From contig JAWZYU010000013.1 of NCBI GenBank assembly GCA_038380435.1, positions 65,428,446 through 65,492,445 on the forward strand: a stretch of 64,000 nucleotides of DNA, read 5' to 3'. Shown here piece after piece: positions 34,301 through 47,933 of this stretch. The position numbers and the translations under genes were made by a program. This DNA is from Ryuthela nishihirai. Taxonomy: Eukaryota > Arthropoda > Arachnida > Araneae > Heptathelidae. Within the stretch, counting starts at the first letter, position 1. Every line of letters begins with the position of its first letter. The notes under the pieces were generated by a model. It saw only the letters and a program-made list of their open reading frames with translations. It did not search any database and was not told where the DNA came from.

Positions 34301-37300
34301 CCAACCAATGGGCTTAATAATCTTTCTCACGCAGTATAACTTTGATGTAGGTTCCTGTATCGAAGACGGAATGTTTTGTCTACAACGCATCACCCCATGG
34401 GCTAAATCATCTTTCTCAATTAGTATAACTTTGATGTAGGTTCCTGTATCGAAGACGGAATGCTTTCTGCACAACGCACCACCCCATGGGTTAAATAATC
34501 TTTCTCAAGCAGTATAACTTTGATGTAGGTTCCTGTATCGAAGACGGAATGCTTTCTCTACAACGCACCACTCCATGGGCTAAATAATCTTTCTCAAGCA
34601 GTATAACTTTGATGTAGGTTCCTGTATCGAAGACGGAATGGTTTCTCTACAACGCACCACCCCATGAGTTAAAAAATCTTTCTCAAGCAGTATAACTTTG
34701 ATGTAGGTTCCTGTATCGAAGACGGAATGCTTTCTCTACAATGCACCACCCCATGGGCTAAATAATCTTTCTCAAGCAGTATAACTTTGATGTAGGTTCC
34801 TGTATCGAAGACGGAATGCTTTCTCTACAACGCACCACCCCATGGGCTAAATCATCTTTCTCAATCAGTATAATTTTAATGTAGGTTCCTGTATCGAAGA
34901 CGGAATGCTTTCTCTACAAAGCACCATCCCATGGGTTAAATAATCTTTCTCAAGCAGTATAACTTCGATGAAGGTTCCTGTATCGAAGACGGAATGCTTT
35001 CTCTACAACGCCCCACCCCATGGACTAAATCATCTTTCTCAATCAGTATAACTTTGATGTAGGTTCCTGTATCGAAGACGGAATGTTTTCTCTACAACGC
35101 ACCACCCCATGGGTTAAATAATCTTTCTCAAGCAGTATAACTTTGATGTAGGTTCCTGTATCGAAGACGGAATGCTTTCTCTACAACGCACCACCCCATG
35201 GGCTAAATAAACTTTTTCAAGCAGTATATCTTTGATGTAGGTTTCTGTATCGAAGACGTAACGCTGTCTCTACAAATCACCACCCCATGGGCTAAATCAT
35301 CGTTCTCAATCAGTATAACTTTGATGTAGGTTCCTTTATCGAAGATGAATGCTTTCTCTACAAAACCACCACCCCATGGGTTAAATAATCTTTCTCAAGC
35401 AGTATAACTTTGATGTAGGTTCCTCTATGGAAGACGGGATGCTTTCTCTACAACGCACCACCCCATGGGCTAAATCATCTTTCTCAAGTAGTACAACTTT
35501 GATGTAGGTTCCTGTATCGAAGACGGAATGTTTTCTCTACAACGCACCACCCCATGGGCTAAATCATCTTTCTCAATCAGTATAACTTTGATGTAGGTTC
35601 TGTATCGAAGACGGAATGCTTTCTCTACAAAGCACCACCCCATGGGTTAAATAATCTTTCTCAAGCAGTATAACTTTGATGTAGGTTCCTGTATCGAAGA
35701 CGGAACGCTTTGTCTACAACCCACCACTCCATGGGCTAAATAATCTTTGTGAAGCAGTGTAACTTTGATGTAGGTTCCTGTATCGAAGACGGGATGCTTT
35801 CTCTGCAACGCATCACCCCATGGGCTAAATCATCTTTCTCAAGCAGTATAACTTTGATGTAGGTTCCTGTATCGAAGACGGAATGCTTTCTCTAGAACGC
35901 ACCACCCCATGGGTTAAATAATCTTTCTCAAGCAGTATAACTTTGATGTAGGTTCCTGTATCGAAGACGGAATGCTTTCTCTACAAAGCACCACCCCATG
36001 GGTTAAATAATCTTTCTCAAGCAGTATAACTTTGATGTAGGTTCCTGTATCGAAGACGGAATACTTTCTCTACAACGCACCACCCCATGGGCTAAATAAA
36101 CTTTCTCAAGCAGTATATCTTTGATGTAGGTTCCTGTATCGAAGACGGAATGCTGTCTCTACAAAGCACCACCCCATGGGATAAATCATCGTTCTCAATC
36201 AGCATAACTTTGATGTAGGTTCCTGTATCGAAGACGGAATACTTTCTCTACAACGCACCACCCCATGGGTTAAATAATCTTTCTCAAGCAGTATAACTTT
36301 GATGTAGGTTCCTGTATCGAAGACGAATGCTTTCTCTACAAACCACCACCCCATGGGTTAAATAATCTTTCTCAAGCATTATAACTTTGATGTAGGTTCC
36401 TCTATGGAAGACGGGATGCTTTCTCTACAACGCACCACCCCATGGGCTAAAATATCTTTCTCAAGCAGTATAACTTTGATGTAGGTTCTGTATCGAAGAC
36501 GGAATGCTTTCTGTACAACGCACCACCCCATTGGCTAAATCAACTTTCTCAATCAGTATAACTTTGATGTAGGTTCCTGTATCGAAGACGAAATGCTTTC
36601 TCTACAAAGCACCACCCCATGGGATAAAAAATCTTTCTCAAGCAGTATAACTTTGATGTAGGTTCCTGTATCGAAGACGAATGCTTTCTCTACAACGCAC
36701 CACTCCATGGGCTAAATAATCTTTCTCAAGCAGTATAACTTTGATGTAGGTTCCTGTATCGAAGACGGAATGCTTTCCCACAAAGCACCACCCCATGGGC
36801 TAAATAATCTTTCTCAAGCAGTATAACTTTGATGTAGGTTCCTGTATCGAACATGGAATGCTTTCTCTACAACGCACCACCCCATGGGTTAAATAATCTT
36901 TCTCAAGCAGTATAACTTTGATGTAGGTTCCTGTATCGAAGACGGAATGCTTTCTCTACAACGCACCACCCAATGGGTTAAATAATCTTTCTCAAGCAGT
37001 ATAACTTTCATGTAGGTTCCTGTACCGAAACGGAATGCTTTCTCTACAACGAACCACCCCATGGGCTAAATCATCTTTCTCAAGCAGTATAACTTTGATG
37101 TAGGTTCCTGTATCGAGGACGGAATGCTTTCTCTACAACGCACCACCCCATGGGCTTAACAATCTTTCTCACGTAGTATAACTTTGATGTAGGTTCCTGT
37201 ATCGAAGACGGAATGTTTTGTCTACAACGCATCACCCCATGGGCTAAATCATCTTTCTCAATTAGTATAACTTTGATGTAGGTTCCTGTATCAAAGACGG

Positions 37301-38599
37301 AATGTTTTCTCTACAACGCACCACTCCATGGGCTAAATAATCTTTCTCAAGCAGTATAACTTTGATGTAGGTTCCTGTATCGAAGACGGAATGCTTTCTG
37401 TACAACGCACCACCCCATGGGTTAAATAATCTTTCTCAAGCAGTATAACTTTGATGTAGGTTCCTGTATCGAAGACGGAATGCTTTCTCTACAACGCACC
37501 ACTCCATGGGCTAAATAATCTTTCTCAAGCAGTATAACTTTGATGTAGGTTCCTGTATCGAAGACGGAATGTTTTCTCTACAACGCATCACCCCATGGGC
37601 TAAGTCATCTTTCTCAATTAGTATAACTTTGATGTAGGTTCCTGTATCGAAGACGGAATGCTTTCTCTACAACGCACCACCCCATGGGTTAAATAATCTT
37701 TCTCAATCAGTATAACTTTGATGTAGGTTCCTGTATCGAAGACGGAATGCTTTCTCTACAACGCACCACCCCATGGGTTAAATAATCTTTCTCAAGCAGT
37801 ATAACTTTGATGTAGGTTCCTGTATCGAAGACGGAATGCTTTCCCACAAAGCACCACCCCATGGGCTAAATAATCTTTCTCAAGCAGTGTAACTTTGATG
37901 TAGGTTCCTGTATCGAAGACGGAATGCTTTCTCTACAACGCACCACTGCATGGGCTAAATAATCTTTCTCAAGCATAATACTTTGATGTAGGTTCCTGTA
38001 TCGAAAACGGAATGTTTTCTCTACAACGCATCACCCCATGGGCTAAGTCATCTTTCTCAATTAGTATAACTTTGATGTAGGTTCCTGTATCGAAGACGAA
38101 TGCTTTCTCTACAACGCACCACCCCATGGGATAAATAATCTTTCTCAAGCAGTATAACTTTGATGTAGGTTCCTTTATCGAAGACGGAATGCTTTCTCTA
38201 CAACGCACCACTCCATGGGCTAAATAATCTTTCTCAAGCAGTATAACTTTGATGTAGGTTCCTGTATCGAAGACGGAATGTTTTCTCTACAACGCATCAC
38301 CCCATGGGCTAAGTCATCTTTCTCAATTACTATATCTTTGATGTAGGTTCCTGTATCGAAGACGAATGCTTTCTCTACAACGCACCACTCCATGGGCTAA
38401 ATCATCTTTCTCAAGCAGTATAACTTTGATGTAGGTTCCTCTATCGAAAACGGAATGCTTTGTCTACAACGCACCACCCCATGGGTTAAATAATCTTTCT
38501 CACGCAGTATAACTTTGATGTAGGTTCCTGTATCTAAGACGGAATGCTTTCTCTACAACGCACCACCCCATGGGCTAAATAATCTTTCTTAAGCAGTAT

Positions 38600-41500
38600 A
38601 ACTTTGATGTAGGTTCCTGTATCGAAGACGGAATGCTTTCCCACAACGCACCACTCCATGGGCTAAATAATATTTCTCAAGCAGTATAACTTTGATGTAG
38701 GTTCCTGTATCGAAGACGGAATGCTTTCTCTAGAACGCACCACTCCATGGGCTAAATAATCTTTTTCAAGCAGTATAACTTTGATGTAGGTTCCTCTATC
38801 GGAGACGGAATGCTTTCTATACGACGCACCACCCCATGGGTTAAATAATCTTTCTCAAGCAGTATAACTTTGATGTAGGTTCCTGTATCGAAGACGGAAT
38901 GCTTTCTCTACAACGCTCCACCACATGGGCTAAATCATCTTTCTCAAGCAGTATAACTTTGATGTAGGTTCCTCTATCGGAGACGGAATGCTTTCTATAC
39001 GACGCACCACCCCATGGGTTAAATAATCTTTCTCAAGCAGTATAACTTTGATGTAGGTTCCTGTATCGAAGACGGAATGCTTTCTCTACAACGCACCACC
39101 ACATGGGCTAAATCATCTTTCTCAAGCAGTATAACTTTGATGTAGGTTCCTCTATCGAAAACGGAATGCTTTGTCTACAACGCACCACCCCATGGGTTAA
39201 ATAATCTTTCTCACGCAGTATAACTTTGATGTAGGTTCCTGTATCTAAGTCGGAATGCTTTCTCTACAACGCACCACCCCATGGGCTAAATCATCTTTCT
39301 AAAGCAGTATAACTTTGATGTAGGTTCCTGTATCGAAGACGGAATGCTTTCTCTACAACGCACCACCCCATGGGCTACATAATCTTTCTCAAGCAGTATA
39401 ACTTTGATGTAGGTTCCTGTATCGAAGATGGAATGCTTTCTCTACAACGCACCACCCCATGGGCTAAATAATCTTTCTCAAGCAGTATAACTTTGATGTA
39501 GGTTCCAGTATCGAAGACGGAATGCTTTCTCTACAACGCACCACCCCATGGGCTAAATAATCTTTCTCAAGCAGTATAACTTTGCTGTAGGTTCCTGTAT
39601 GGAAGACGGAATGCTCTCTATACAACGCACCACCCCATGGGCTAAATAATGTTTCTCAAGCAGTATAACTTTGATGTAGGTTCCTGTATCGAAGACGGAA
39701 TGATTTCTCTACAACGCACCACCCCATGGGTTAAATAATCTTTCTCAAGCAGTATAACTTTGATGTAGGTTCCTGTATCGAAGACGGAATGCTTTCTCTA
39801 CAACGCACCAAACAATGGGCTAAATAATCTTTCTCAAGCAGTATAACTTTGATGTAGGTTCCTCTATGGAAGACGGAATGCTTTCTCTACAACGCACCAC
39901 CCCATGGGCTAAATCATCTTTCTCAAGCAGTATAATTTTCATGTAGGTTCGTGTATCGAAGACGGAATGATTTCTCTACAACGCACCACCCCATGGGCTA
40001 AATCATCTTTCTCAATCAGTATAACTTTGATGTAGATTCCTGTATCGAAGACGAAATGCTTTCTCCACAAAGCACCACCCCATGGGCTAAATCATCTTTC
40101 TCAAGCAGTATAACTTTGATGTAGGTTCGTGTATCGAAGACGGAATGCTTTCTCTACAACGCACCACCCCATGGGCTAAATCATCTTTCTCAATCAGTAT
40201 AACTTTGATGTAGGTTCCTGTATCGAAGACGAATGCTTTCTCTACAAACCACCACCCCATGGGTTAAATAATCTTTCTCAAGCAGTATAACTTTGATGTA
40301 GGTTCCTCTATCGAAGACGGGATGCTTTCTCTACAACGCACCACCCCATGGGCTAAATCATCTTTCTCAAGCAGTATAATTTTGATGTAGGTTCGTGTAT
40401 CGAAGACGGAATGCTTTCTCTACAACGTACCACCCCATGGGCTAAATCATCTTTCTCAATCAGTATAACTTTGATGTAGGTTCCTGTATCGAAGACGAAT
40501 GCTTTCTCTACAAACCACCACCCCATTTGCTAAATCATCTTTCTCAAGCAGTATAACTTTAATGTAGGTTCGTGTATCGAAGACGGAATGCTTTCTCTAC
40601 AACGCACCACCCCATGGGCTAAATCATCTTTCTCAATCAGTATAACTTTGATGTAGGTTCCTGTATCGAAGACGGAATGCTTTCTGTACAAAGCACCACC
40701 CAATGGGCTAAATAATCTTTCTCAAGCAGTATAACTTTGATGTAGGTTCCTGTATCGAAGACGGAATGCTTTCTCTACAACGCACCACCCCATGGGATTA
40801 ATAATCTTTCTCAAGCAGTATAACTTTGATGTAGGTTCCTGTATCGAAGACGGAATGCTTTTTCTACAACGCACCACCCCATGGGCAAAATCATCTTTCT
40901 CAATCAGTATAACTTTGTTGTAGGTTCCTGTATCGAAGACGGAATGCTTTCTGTACAAAGCACCACCCAATGGGCTAAATAATCTTTCTCAAGCAGTATA
41001 ACTTTGATGTAGGTTCCTGTATCGAAGACGGAATGCTTTCTCTACAACGCACCACCCCATGGGCTAAATAAACTTTCTCAAGCAGTATATCTTTGATGTA
41101 GGTTCCTGTATCGAAGACGGAATGCTTTCTCTACAAAGCACCACCCCATGGGTTAAATAATCTTTCTCAAGCAGTATAACTTTGATGTAGGTTCCTGTAT
41201 CGAAGACGAATGCTTTCTCTACAAACCACCACCCCATGGGTTAAATAATCTTTCTCAAGCAGTATAACTTTGATGTAGGTTCCTCTATGGAAGACGGGAT
41301 GCTTTCTCTACAACGCACCACCCCATGGGCTAAATCATCTTTCTCAACTTTGATGTAGGTTCCTGTATCGAAGACGGAATGTTTTCTCTACAACGCACCA
41401 CCCCATTGGCTAAATCAACTTTCTGAATCAGTATAACTTTGATGTAGGTTCCTGTATCGAACACGGAATGCTTTCTCTACAACGCACCACCCCATGGGCT

Positions 41501-43170
41501 AAATAATCTTTCTCAAGCAGTGTAACTTTGATGTAGGTTCCTGTATCGAAGACGGAATGCTTTCCCACAACGCACCACCCCATAGGCTAAATAATCTTTC
41601 TCAAGCAGTGTAACTTTGATGTAGGTTCCTGTATCGAAGACGGAATGCTTTCTCTACAACGCACCACTCCATGGGCTAAATAATCTTTCTCAAGCAGTAT
41701 AACTTTGATGTAGGTTCCTGTATCGAAGACGGAATGCTTTCTGTACAACGCACCACCCCATGGGTTAAATAATCTATCTCAAGCAGTATAACTTTGATGT
41801 AGGTTCCTTTATCGAAGACGGAATGCTTTCTCTACAACGCACCACCCCATGGGTTAAATAATATTTCTCAAGCAGTATAACTTTGATGTAGGTTCCTGTA
41901 TCGAAGACGGAATGCTTTCCCACAACGCACCACCCCATGGGCTAAATAATCTTTCTCAAGCAGTGTAACTTTGATGTAGGTTCCTGTATCGAAGACGGAA
42001 TGCTTTCTCTACAACGCACCACCCCATGGGTTAAATAATCTTTCTCAAGCAGTATAACTTTGATGTAGGTTCCTGTATCGAAGACGGAATGCTTTCCCAC
42101 AACGCACCACCCCATGGGCTAAATAATATTTCTCAAGCAGTATAACTTTGATGTAGGTTCCTGTATCGAAGACGGAATGCTTTCTCTAGAACGCACCACT
42201 CCATGGGCTAAATAATCTTTCTCAAGCAGTATAACTTTGATGTAGGTTCCTCTATCGGAGACGGAATGCTTTCTCTACAACACATCACCCCATGGGCTAA
42301 ATAATCTTTCTCAACCAGTATAACTTTGATGTAGGTTACTGTGTCGAAGACGGAATGCTTTCTATACGACGCACCACCCCATGGGTTAAATAATCTTTCT
42401 CAAGCAGTATAACTTTGATGTAGGTTCCTGTATCGAAGACGGAATGCTTTCTCTACAACGCACCACCACATGGGCTAAATCATGTTTCTCAAACAGTATA
42501 ACTTTGATGTAGGTTCCTGTATCGAAGATGGAATGCTTTCTTTACAACGCACCACCCCATGGGCTAAATCATCTTTCTCAAGCAGTATAACTTTGATGTA
42601 GGTTCCTCTATCGAAAACGGAATGCTTTGTCTACAACGCACCACCCCATGGGTTAAATAATCTTTCTCACGCAGTATAACTTTGATGTAGGTTCCTGTAT
42701 CTAAGACGGAATGCTTTCTCTACAACGCACCACCCCATGGGCTAAATCATCTTTCTAAAGCAGTATAACTTTGATGTAGGTTCCTATATCGAAGACGGAA
42801 TGCTTTCTCTACAACGCACCACCCCATGGGCTAAATAATCTTTCTCAAGCAGTATAACTTTGATGTAGGTTCCTGTATCGAAGATGGAATGCTTTCTCTA
42901 CAACGCACCACCCCATGGGCTAAATAATCTTTCTCAAGCAGTATAACTTTGATGTAGGTTCCAGTATCGAAGACGGAATGCTTTCTCTACAACGCACCAC
43001 CCCATGGGCTAAATAATATTTCTCAAGCAGTATAACTTTGCTGTAGGTTCCTGTATGGAAGACGGAATGCTCTCTATACAACGCACCACCCCATGGGCTA
43101 AATAATGTTTCTCAAGCAGTATAACTTTGATGTAGGTTCCTGTATCGAAGACGGAATGCTTTCTATACAA
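38600..43170. repeat. Long-range satellite duplication, offset 3456 bp
   Basis: Rare variants occur in the same order at 38.6-39.7 kb and 42.1-43.2 kb: 'tctatcggagacgg', 'ggttccagta' (39501 and 42957), 'tttgctgtag' (39581 and 43037). The offset is 3456 bp in the last two cases. Confidence 0.8.
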
Positions 43171-44915
43171 CGCACCACCCCATGGGCTAAATAATATTTC
43201 TCAAGCAGAATAACTTTGATGTAGATTCCTGTATCGAAGACGGAATGCTTTCTCTACAACGCACCACCCCATGGGCTAAATCATCTTTCTCAAGCAGTAT
43301 AACTTTGATGTAGGTTCCTGTATCGAAGACGGAATGCTTTCTCTACAACGCACCACCCCATGGGCTAAATCATCTTTCTCAAGCAGTATAACTTTGATGT
43401 AGGTTCCTGTATCGAAGACGGAATGCTTTCTATACAACGCACCAACCCATGGGCTAAATAATCTTTGTCAAGCAGTATAACTTTGATGTAGGTTCCTGTA
43501 TCGAAGACGGAATGCTTTCTGTACAACGCACCACCCCATGGGCTAAATAATGTTTCTCAAGCAGTATAACTTTGATGTAGGTTCCTGTATCGAAGACGGA
43601 ATGCTTTCTCTACAACGCACCACCCTATGGGCTAAATAATCTTTCTCAAGCAGTATAACTTTGATGTAGGTTTCTGTATCGAAGATGGAATGCTTTCTCT
43701 ACAACGCACCACCCTATGGGCTAAATAATCTTTCTCAAGCAGTATAACTTTGATGTAGGTTTCTGTATCGAAGATGGAATGCTTTCTCTACAACGCACCA
43801 CCCCATGGGCTAAATAATCTTTCTCAAGCAGTATAACTTTGATGTAGGTTCCTCTATCGAAGACGGAATGCTTTCTATACAACGCACCACCCCATGGGCT
43901 AAATAATATTTCTCAAGCAGTATAACTTTGATGTAGGTTCCTGTATCGAAGACGGAATGCTTTCTCTACAACGCACCACCCCATGGGCTTAATAATCTTT
44001 CTCAAGCAGTATAACTTTGATGTAGGTTCCTGTATCGAAGACGGAATGCTTTCTCTACAACGCACCACCCCATGGGCTTAATAATCTTTCTCAAGCAGTA
44101 TAACTTTGATGTAGGTTCCTGTATCGAAGACGGAATGCTTTCTCTACAACGCACCACCCCATGGGCTAAATAATCTTTCTCAAGCAGTATAACTTTGATG
44201 TAGGTTCCTCTATCGAAGACGGAATGCTTTCTATACAACGCACCACCCCATGGGCTAAATAATATTTCTCAAGCAGTATAACTTTGATGTAGGTTCCTGT
44301 ATCGAAGACGGAATGCTTTCTCTACAACGCACCACCCCATGGGCTTAATAATCTTTCTCAAGCAGTATAACTTTGATGTAGGTTCCTGTATCGAAGACGG
44401 AATGCTTTCTCTACAACGCACCACTCCATGGGCTAAATAATCTTTCTCAAGCAGTATAACTTTGATGTAGGTTCCTGTATCGAAGACGGAATGTTTTCTC
44501 TACAACGTATCACCCCATGGGCTAAATCATCTTTCTCAAGCAGTATAACTTTGATGTAGGTTCCTGTATCGAAGACGGAATGCTTTCTATACAACGCACT
44601 CCCCCATGGGCTAAATAATATTTCTCAAGCAGTATAACTTTGATGTAGGTTCCTGTATCGAAGACGGAATGCTTTCTCTACAACGCACCATCCCATGGGC
44701 TAAATCAACTTTCTCAAGCAGTATGACTTTGATGTAGGTTCCTGTATCGAAGACGGAATGCTTTCTCTACAACGCACCACCCCATGGGCTAAATAATCTT
44801 TCTCAAGCAGTATAACTTTGATGTAGGTTCCTGTATCAAAGACGGAATGCTTTCTCTACAACGCACCACCCCATGGGCTAAATCATCTTTCTCAAGCAGT
44901 ATAACTTTGATGTAG

Positions 44916-45033
44916 CCTACAACTCCCAAAGTACCCTTTTTCAAAAATGATTACTAGTGGTGGCAAACCATCTGCTTGACCAATTTTCATCACTTTAGTT
45001 TTCTCTCTGTTTATAACCAAACCTACTATACTA
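44916..45033. repeat. Direct duplicate of right-arm sequence at satellite junction
   Basis: The bases after the last monomer ('ctacaactcccaaagtaccc' onward) are essentially identical to 45483-45600 in the same orientation, about 117 bp, and also match the left arm inverted near 27040-27155. The near-perfect identity marks a recent event, or a scaffold-joining error. Confidence 0.85.
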
Positions 45034-45050
45034 GCAGTATATTAACTACT

Positions 45051-47933
45051 ATACCCCCACTACCTACTACACTGTCAAATATACAACACACAAAGACACA
45101 CCCTCTATCACAAACTTGCTACACTTGGAGTCACCACATTCACCTTACAGACCATCTTAAACCCCACCCATACAAAGGCAAAATCACATTTCAAGGCTCT
45201 GGCCAATTTCATACGGAGTACTGGCAAAATCCTTTAACCTTCCAATTTCCTGCAGACTCTGCATCTCAATATGTGAAATATGACTCTCCTCCCTGCAGAC
45301 ACCTCCTACTCAAAAGATCCAGATGCGAAAAAGATCCAAAGGGACAAAAGAGATCCTGTACAGGGCCAAAAAAAGCATTTTTGACACATTACTGCACCAC
45401 CTTATTTCCCTAGTGCAATTGTAATGATGTTTTCAAAAAAAACAATATATATATATACATAATTATACTCTGTAACAATAAACTACAACTCCCAAAGTAC
45501 CCTTTTTCAAAAATGATTACTAGTGGTGGCAAACCATCTGCTTGACCAATTTTCATCACTTTAGTTTTCTCTCTGTTTATAACCAAACCTACTATACTAC
45601 CAGTCTCATCAACAGCTCGAATGAAAGAGTTCATCTCATGAACATCATTTGCCAAAAGAGCTAAATCATCAGCATATTCTAAATCATAAATTTTAAGATC
45701 TGCCGGCCATTTTAGGTCATCCTTAATTGTAAGAGATTCGGGACGATTTTGAATATTTATCTTGCACCCTTCTTACCAACTTCCGGCCAACATGGGCCAC
45801 ACAGCGATCACACACGCTACAATTTTCACTCCCAGAAGAATTTTACTCCAAACCTCTCCCCTCCCCACCCCCTTGCCACAAAACTACGACGCAGCACTTC
45901 CTCGGCTCGAAACTTCAACCACCTCCTTCATTATTAGGCGGCTTGCGGCCAAAAGCCCATCGCCAACATGTAGGGTCGCAAGCACTTCACTGTACTGGTC
46001 CCTACTTTTCACGCACACAAAAAAACTTTTTCTCGTGGAGCAGATGATAAAGGGGCCAAGGTCCCTTTTACAAAATGGTTCAGTTTTTAAAGAAGGATGT
46101 TAGACTCCCTTCTGTTAAACAGAACGTGTCATTGGGTAAGATTCGGTAACAAGTAATGACCCTTGCGAGTGGACGTTACGCCCCCTTAAAGGACCGCCGA
46201 CTAAGAAGCGTTCCAAAAGGACATTGTTATCAGTGCACATTCCTGGCTAAGTGTCAGTCCCCTATAAGTATTTCTCGACAGAACAGGCTTTCTGACCCAC
46301 CTCCTTTAGCGCTCTCACATTATGTCATTCAGCGTCCTGGTTTATTGTGCATCCACTTGTATTACCTACTGCACCCGGCCTCCAGCGAACACTTTCTTGC
46401 TCCCTCTCCTTTGGTGACATGACACTCAAGAAAAAATAAGAGCGATAGAATCTGGACCGTTAAACTACCTTTCAATACTGACATTTTCACTGATGCTATC
46501 GCGTTTAGAGACCTCCTGTGTGAACCGTTCGTGAAGGGGGAAAAGGGGGTCAACCCATAATATTCGTAGCCCCACCCTGGGATGTTCACCGACGGTGGAA
46601 TCCAAGTTAGGACGTCTCTGGAGGACAACCTAGCAACAGAAACTTAGTGAAACTTCTCTCCAGCGGTAGCGAAGGGGGAAAAGGGGGGTGATAAGTGTCG
46701 TACCAATAAAATTCGTAGCCCCATCCTGGGCTGTCGAGCTCTCCACCAACCCAAGTTAGGACACCACTGGGGGACAACCTTGGAACAGAAAACATCCAGC
46801 GATGACGTCATTTAGACCACGCCCCTCCTAAAAAGTAGGAAGTCTAGCAACAGAAAGCATCCAGCGAATACGCACGGGAAGGGGGGAAGGAACTTTTTCT
46901 CTCCCCTCCTAAAAAAAAAGTGTTCTTTCTACTGACAGGCGACAAAGCGAAACCTCTGTTTTTTTTAAACGGGAAAAATATCTGGGAATCACCATATATG
47001 TTCATCTTCCGGCTCGTCTTATAATCGTGCTAATACGGAAAATATATTTCATTAAACTTCGTTTCGGAGAGTCTTTGAAACTACTTTATATTTTTCTGTT
47101 CGTCACTTTCTCTATAGAAATGTGATCAATGAAATATATTTGATTACCTGTTGCTCATTAGCAGAATTTTGCAAACACTATTATAAATTTCGCAATTGAA
47201 AAAACAACTTATTCTAAACAATAATGCTAATAATCTCAAACTTGGAACTGCAATCGTCGGTCGTCCTTGACAACCAGCTGGCAAACCTCCCCCCCCCACT
47301 ATCTGAACGAAATTCTGTTTGTCTTTGCTTTCGGCGAAGCGTCGATTCTAAATAGAACCCGTTCTACAGAAGAACTAATCAGCAGAGGCTGTTCCACTTA
47401 TCTCGTTTTCCGAGTTAGTCAGAAATGGAAGAACAAATGACGTTATTTGCCGAGCACTTTCCCAGACAGAGCAGACATCCTGTCTGACTCATGGAATGTT
47501 TCTTTTTTAATATCTATGGATTTATATTACTTTCATTTTCATTTCGGATTTTTCGTCAATTACCTTTTGTATCTCTTCTTCACTGCACAAAGCAATTGCA
47601 AGGAAAGTGTGGGATAGTGGGATAGGTTTCAAATGGAATTTTAATCATGAAAACTGAATGAAGGATCGGGTTGGGTTGTTTTTGCACACAATAAACTGAA
47701 TGGCCACGTCACAAGGACTCCGAAGGCTCAATGAATGTTGGTGGAAAGTTGAGGTAACTGGTCGCACTAGACAGCTTACTGTTTCTAGAGTGTCGTGGAA
47801 AGCTGGGTTGGGTTGTTTTATCTCTGAGCGGCACTTTTGTGTACACAATGGATTAAAGGGCAGAAGGGCTCCAAGGGCAGGACTGAACAGGGGAATGAAC
47901 TCGAAAAATGGAAACCATTTATCAAGGATATCA
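45051..47933 (-). repeat. Right arm of the giant inverted repeat
   Basis: Inverted copy of 24704-27575. It carries mirrored versions of the I/Jockey-like LINE end (45053-45250, plus strand), the RTE YADD fragment (45530-45735, minus strand) and the partial SINE S2 (47665-47855, minus orientation). Differences from the left arm are scattered single bases and short indels, plus a more diverged patch near 46610-46690 and 47360-47400. Confidence 0.9.
45530..45735 (-). pseudogene. RTE reverse transcriptase fragment, mirrored copy
   Basis: Inverted duplicate of 26890-27090 with the same YADDLALLANDVHEMNS reading and the INREKTKVMKIGQA block. A further short piece of it is repeated at 44980-45030 with the junction duplication. 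Confidence 0.8.

Larger units (their letters stand above)
29143..44915. repeat. 89-bp satellite array, about 177 monomers
   Basis: Tandem head-to-tail repeats with an 89-bp period, measured from successive 'taggttcctg' starts at 29281, 29370 and 29459. A monomer contains 'accaccccatgggctaaat', 'tctttctcaagcagtataac', 'tttgatgtaggttcctgta' and 'tcgaagacggaatgctttct'. Frequent variants include one lacking a G ('gaagacgaatgc') with 'aaaccacc', one with 'tctatggaagacggg', and one with 'tcccacaa'. Variants recur in fixed order, so higher-order repeats exist. A CCATGG site is present in most monomers. Because 89 is not divisible by 3, the 78-82 codon minus-strand ORFs across it cycle through frames and are by-products. 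Confidence 0.97.

Noticed and set aside
29869..44238. Family of 78-85 codon minus-strand genes inside the satellite
   Set aside because: The 89-bp unit is not a multiple of three, so the ORFs run through three frames of the same monomer and end wherever a variant creates a stop. No start context or independent conservation.
29143..44915. CRISPR-like array
   Set aside because: The period is 89 bp with no constant repeat and unique spacer division; the whole unit is conserved. The context is eukaryotic with no cas genes.
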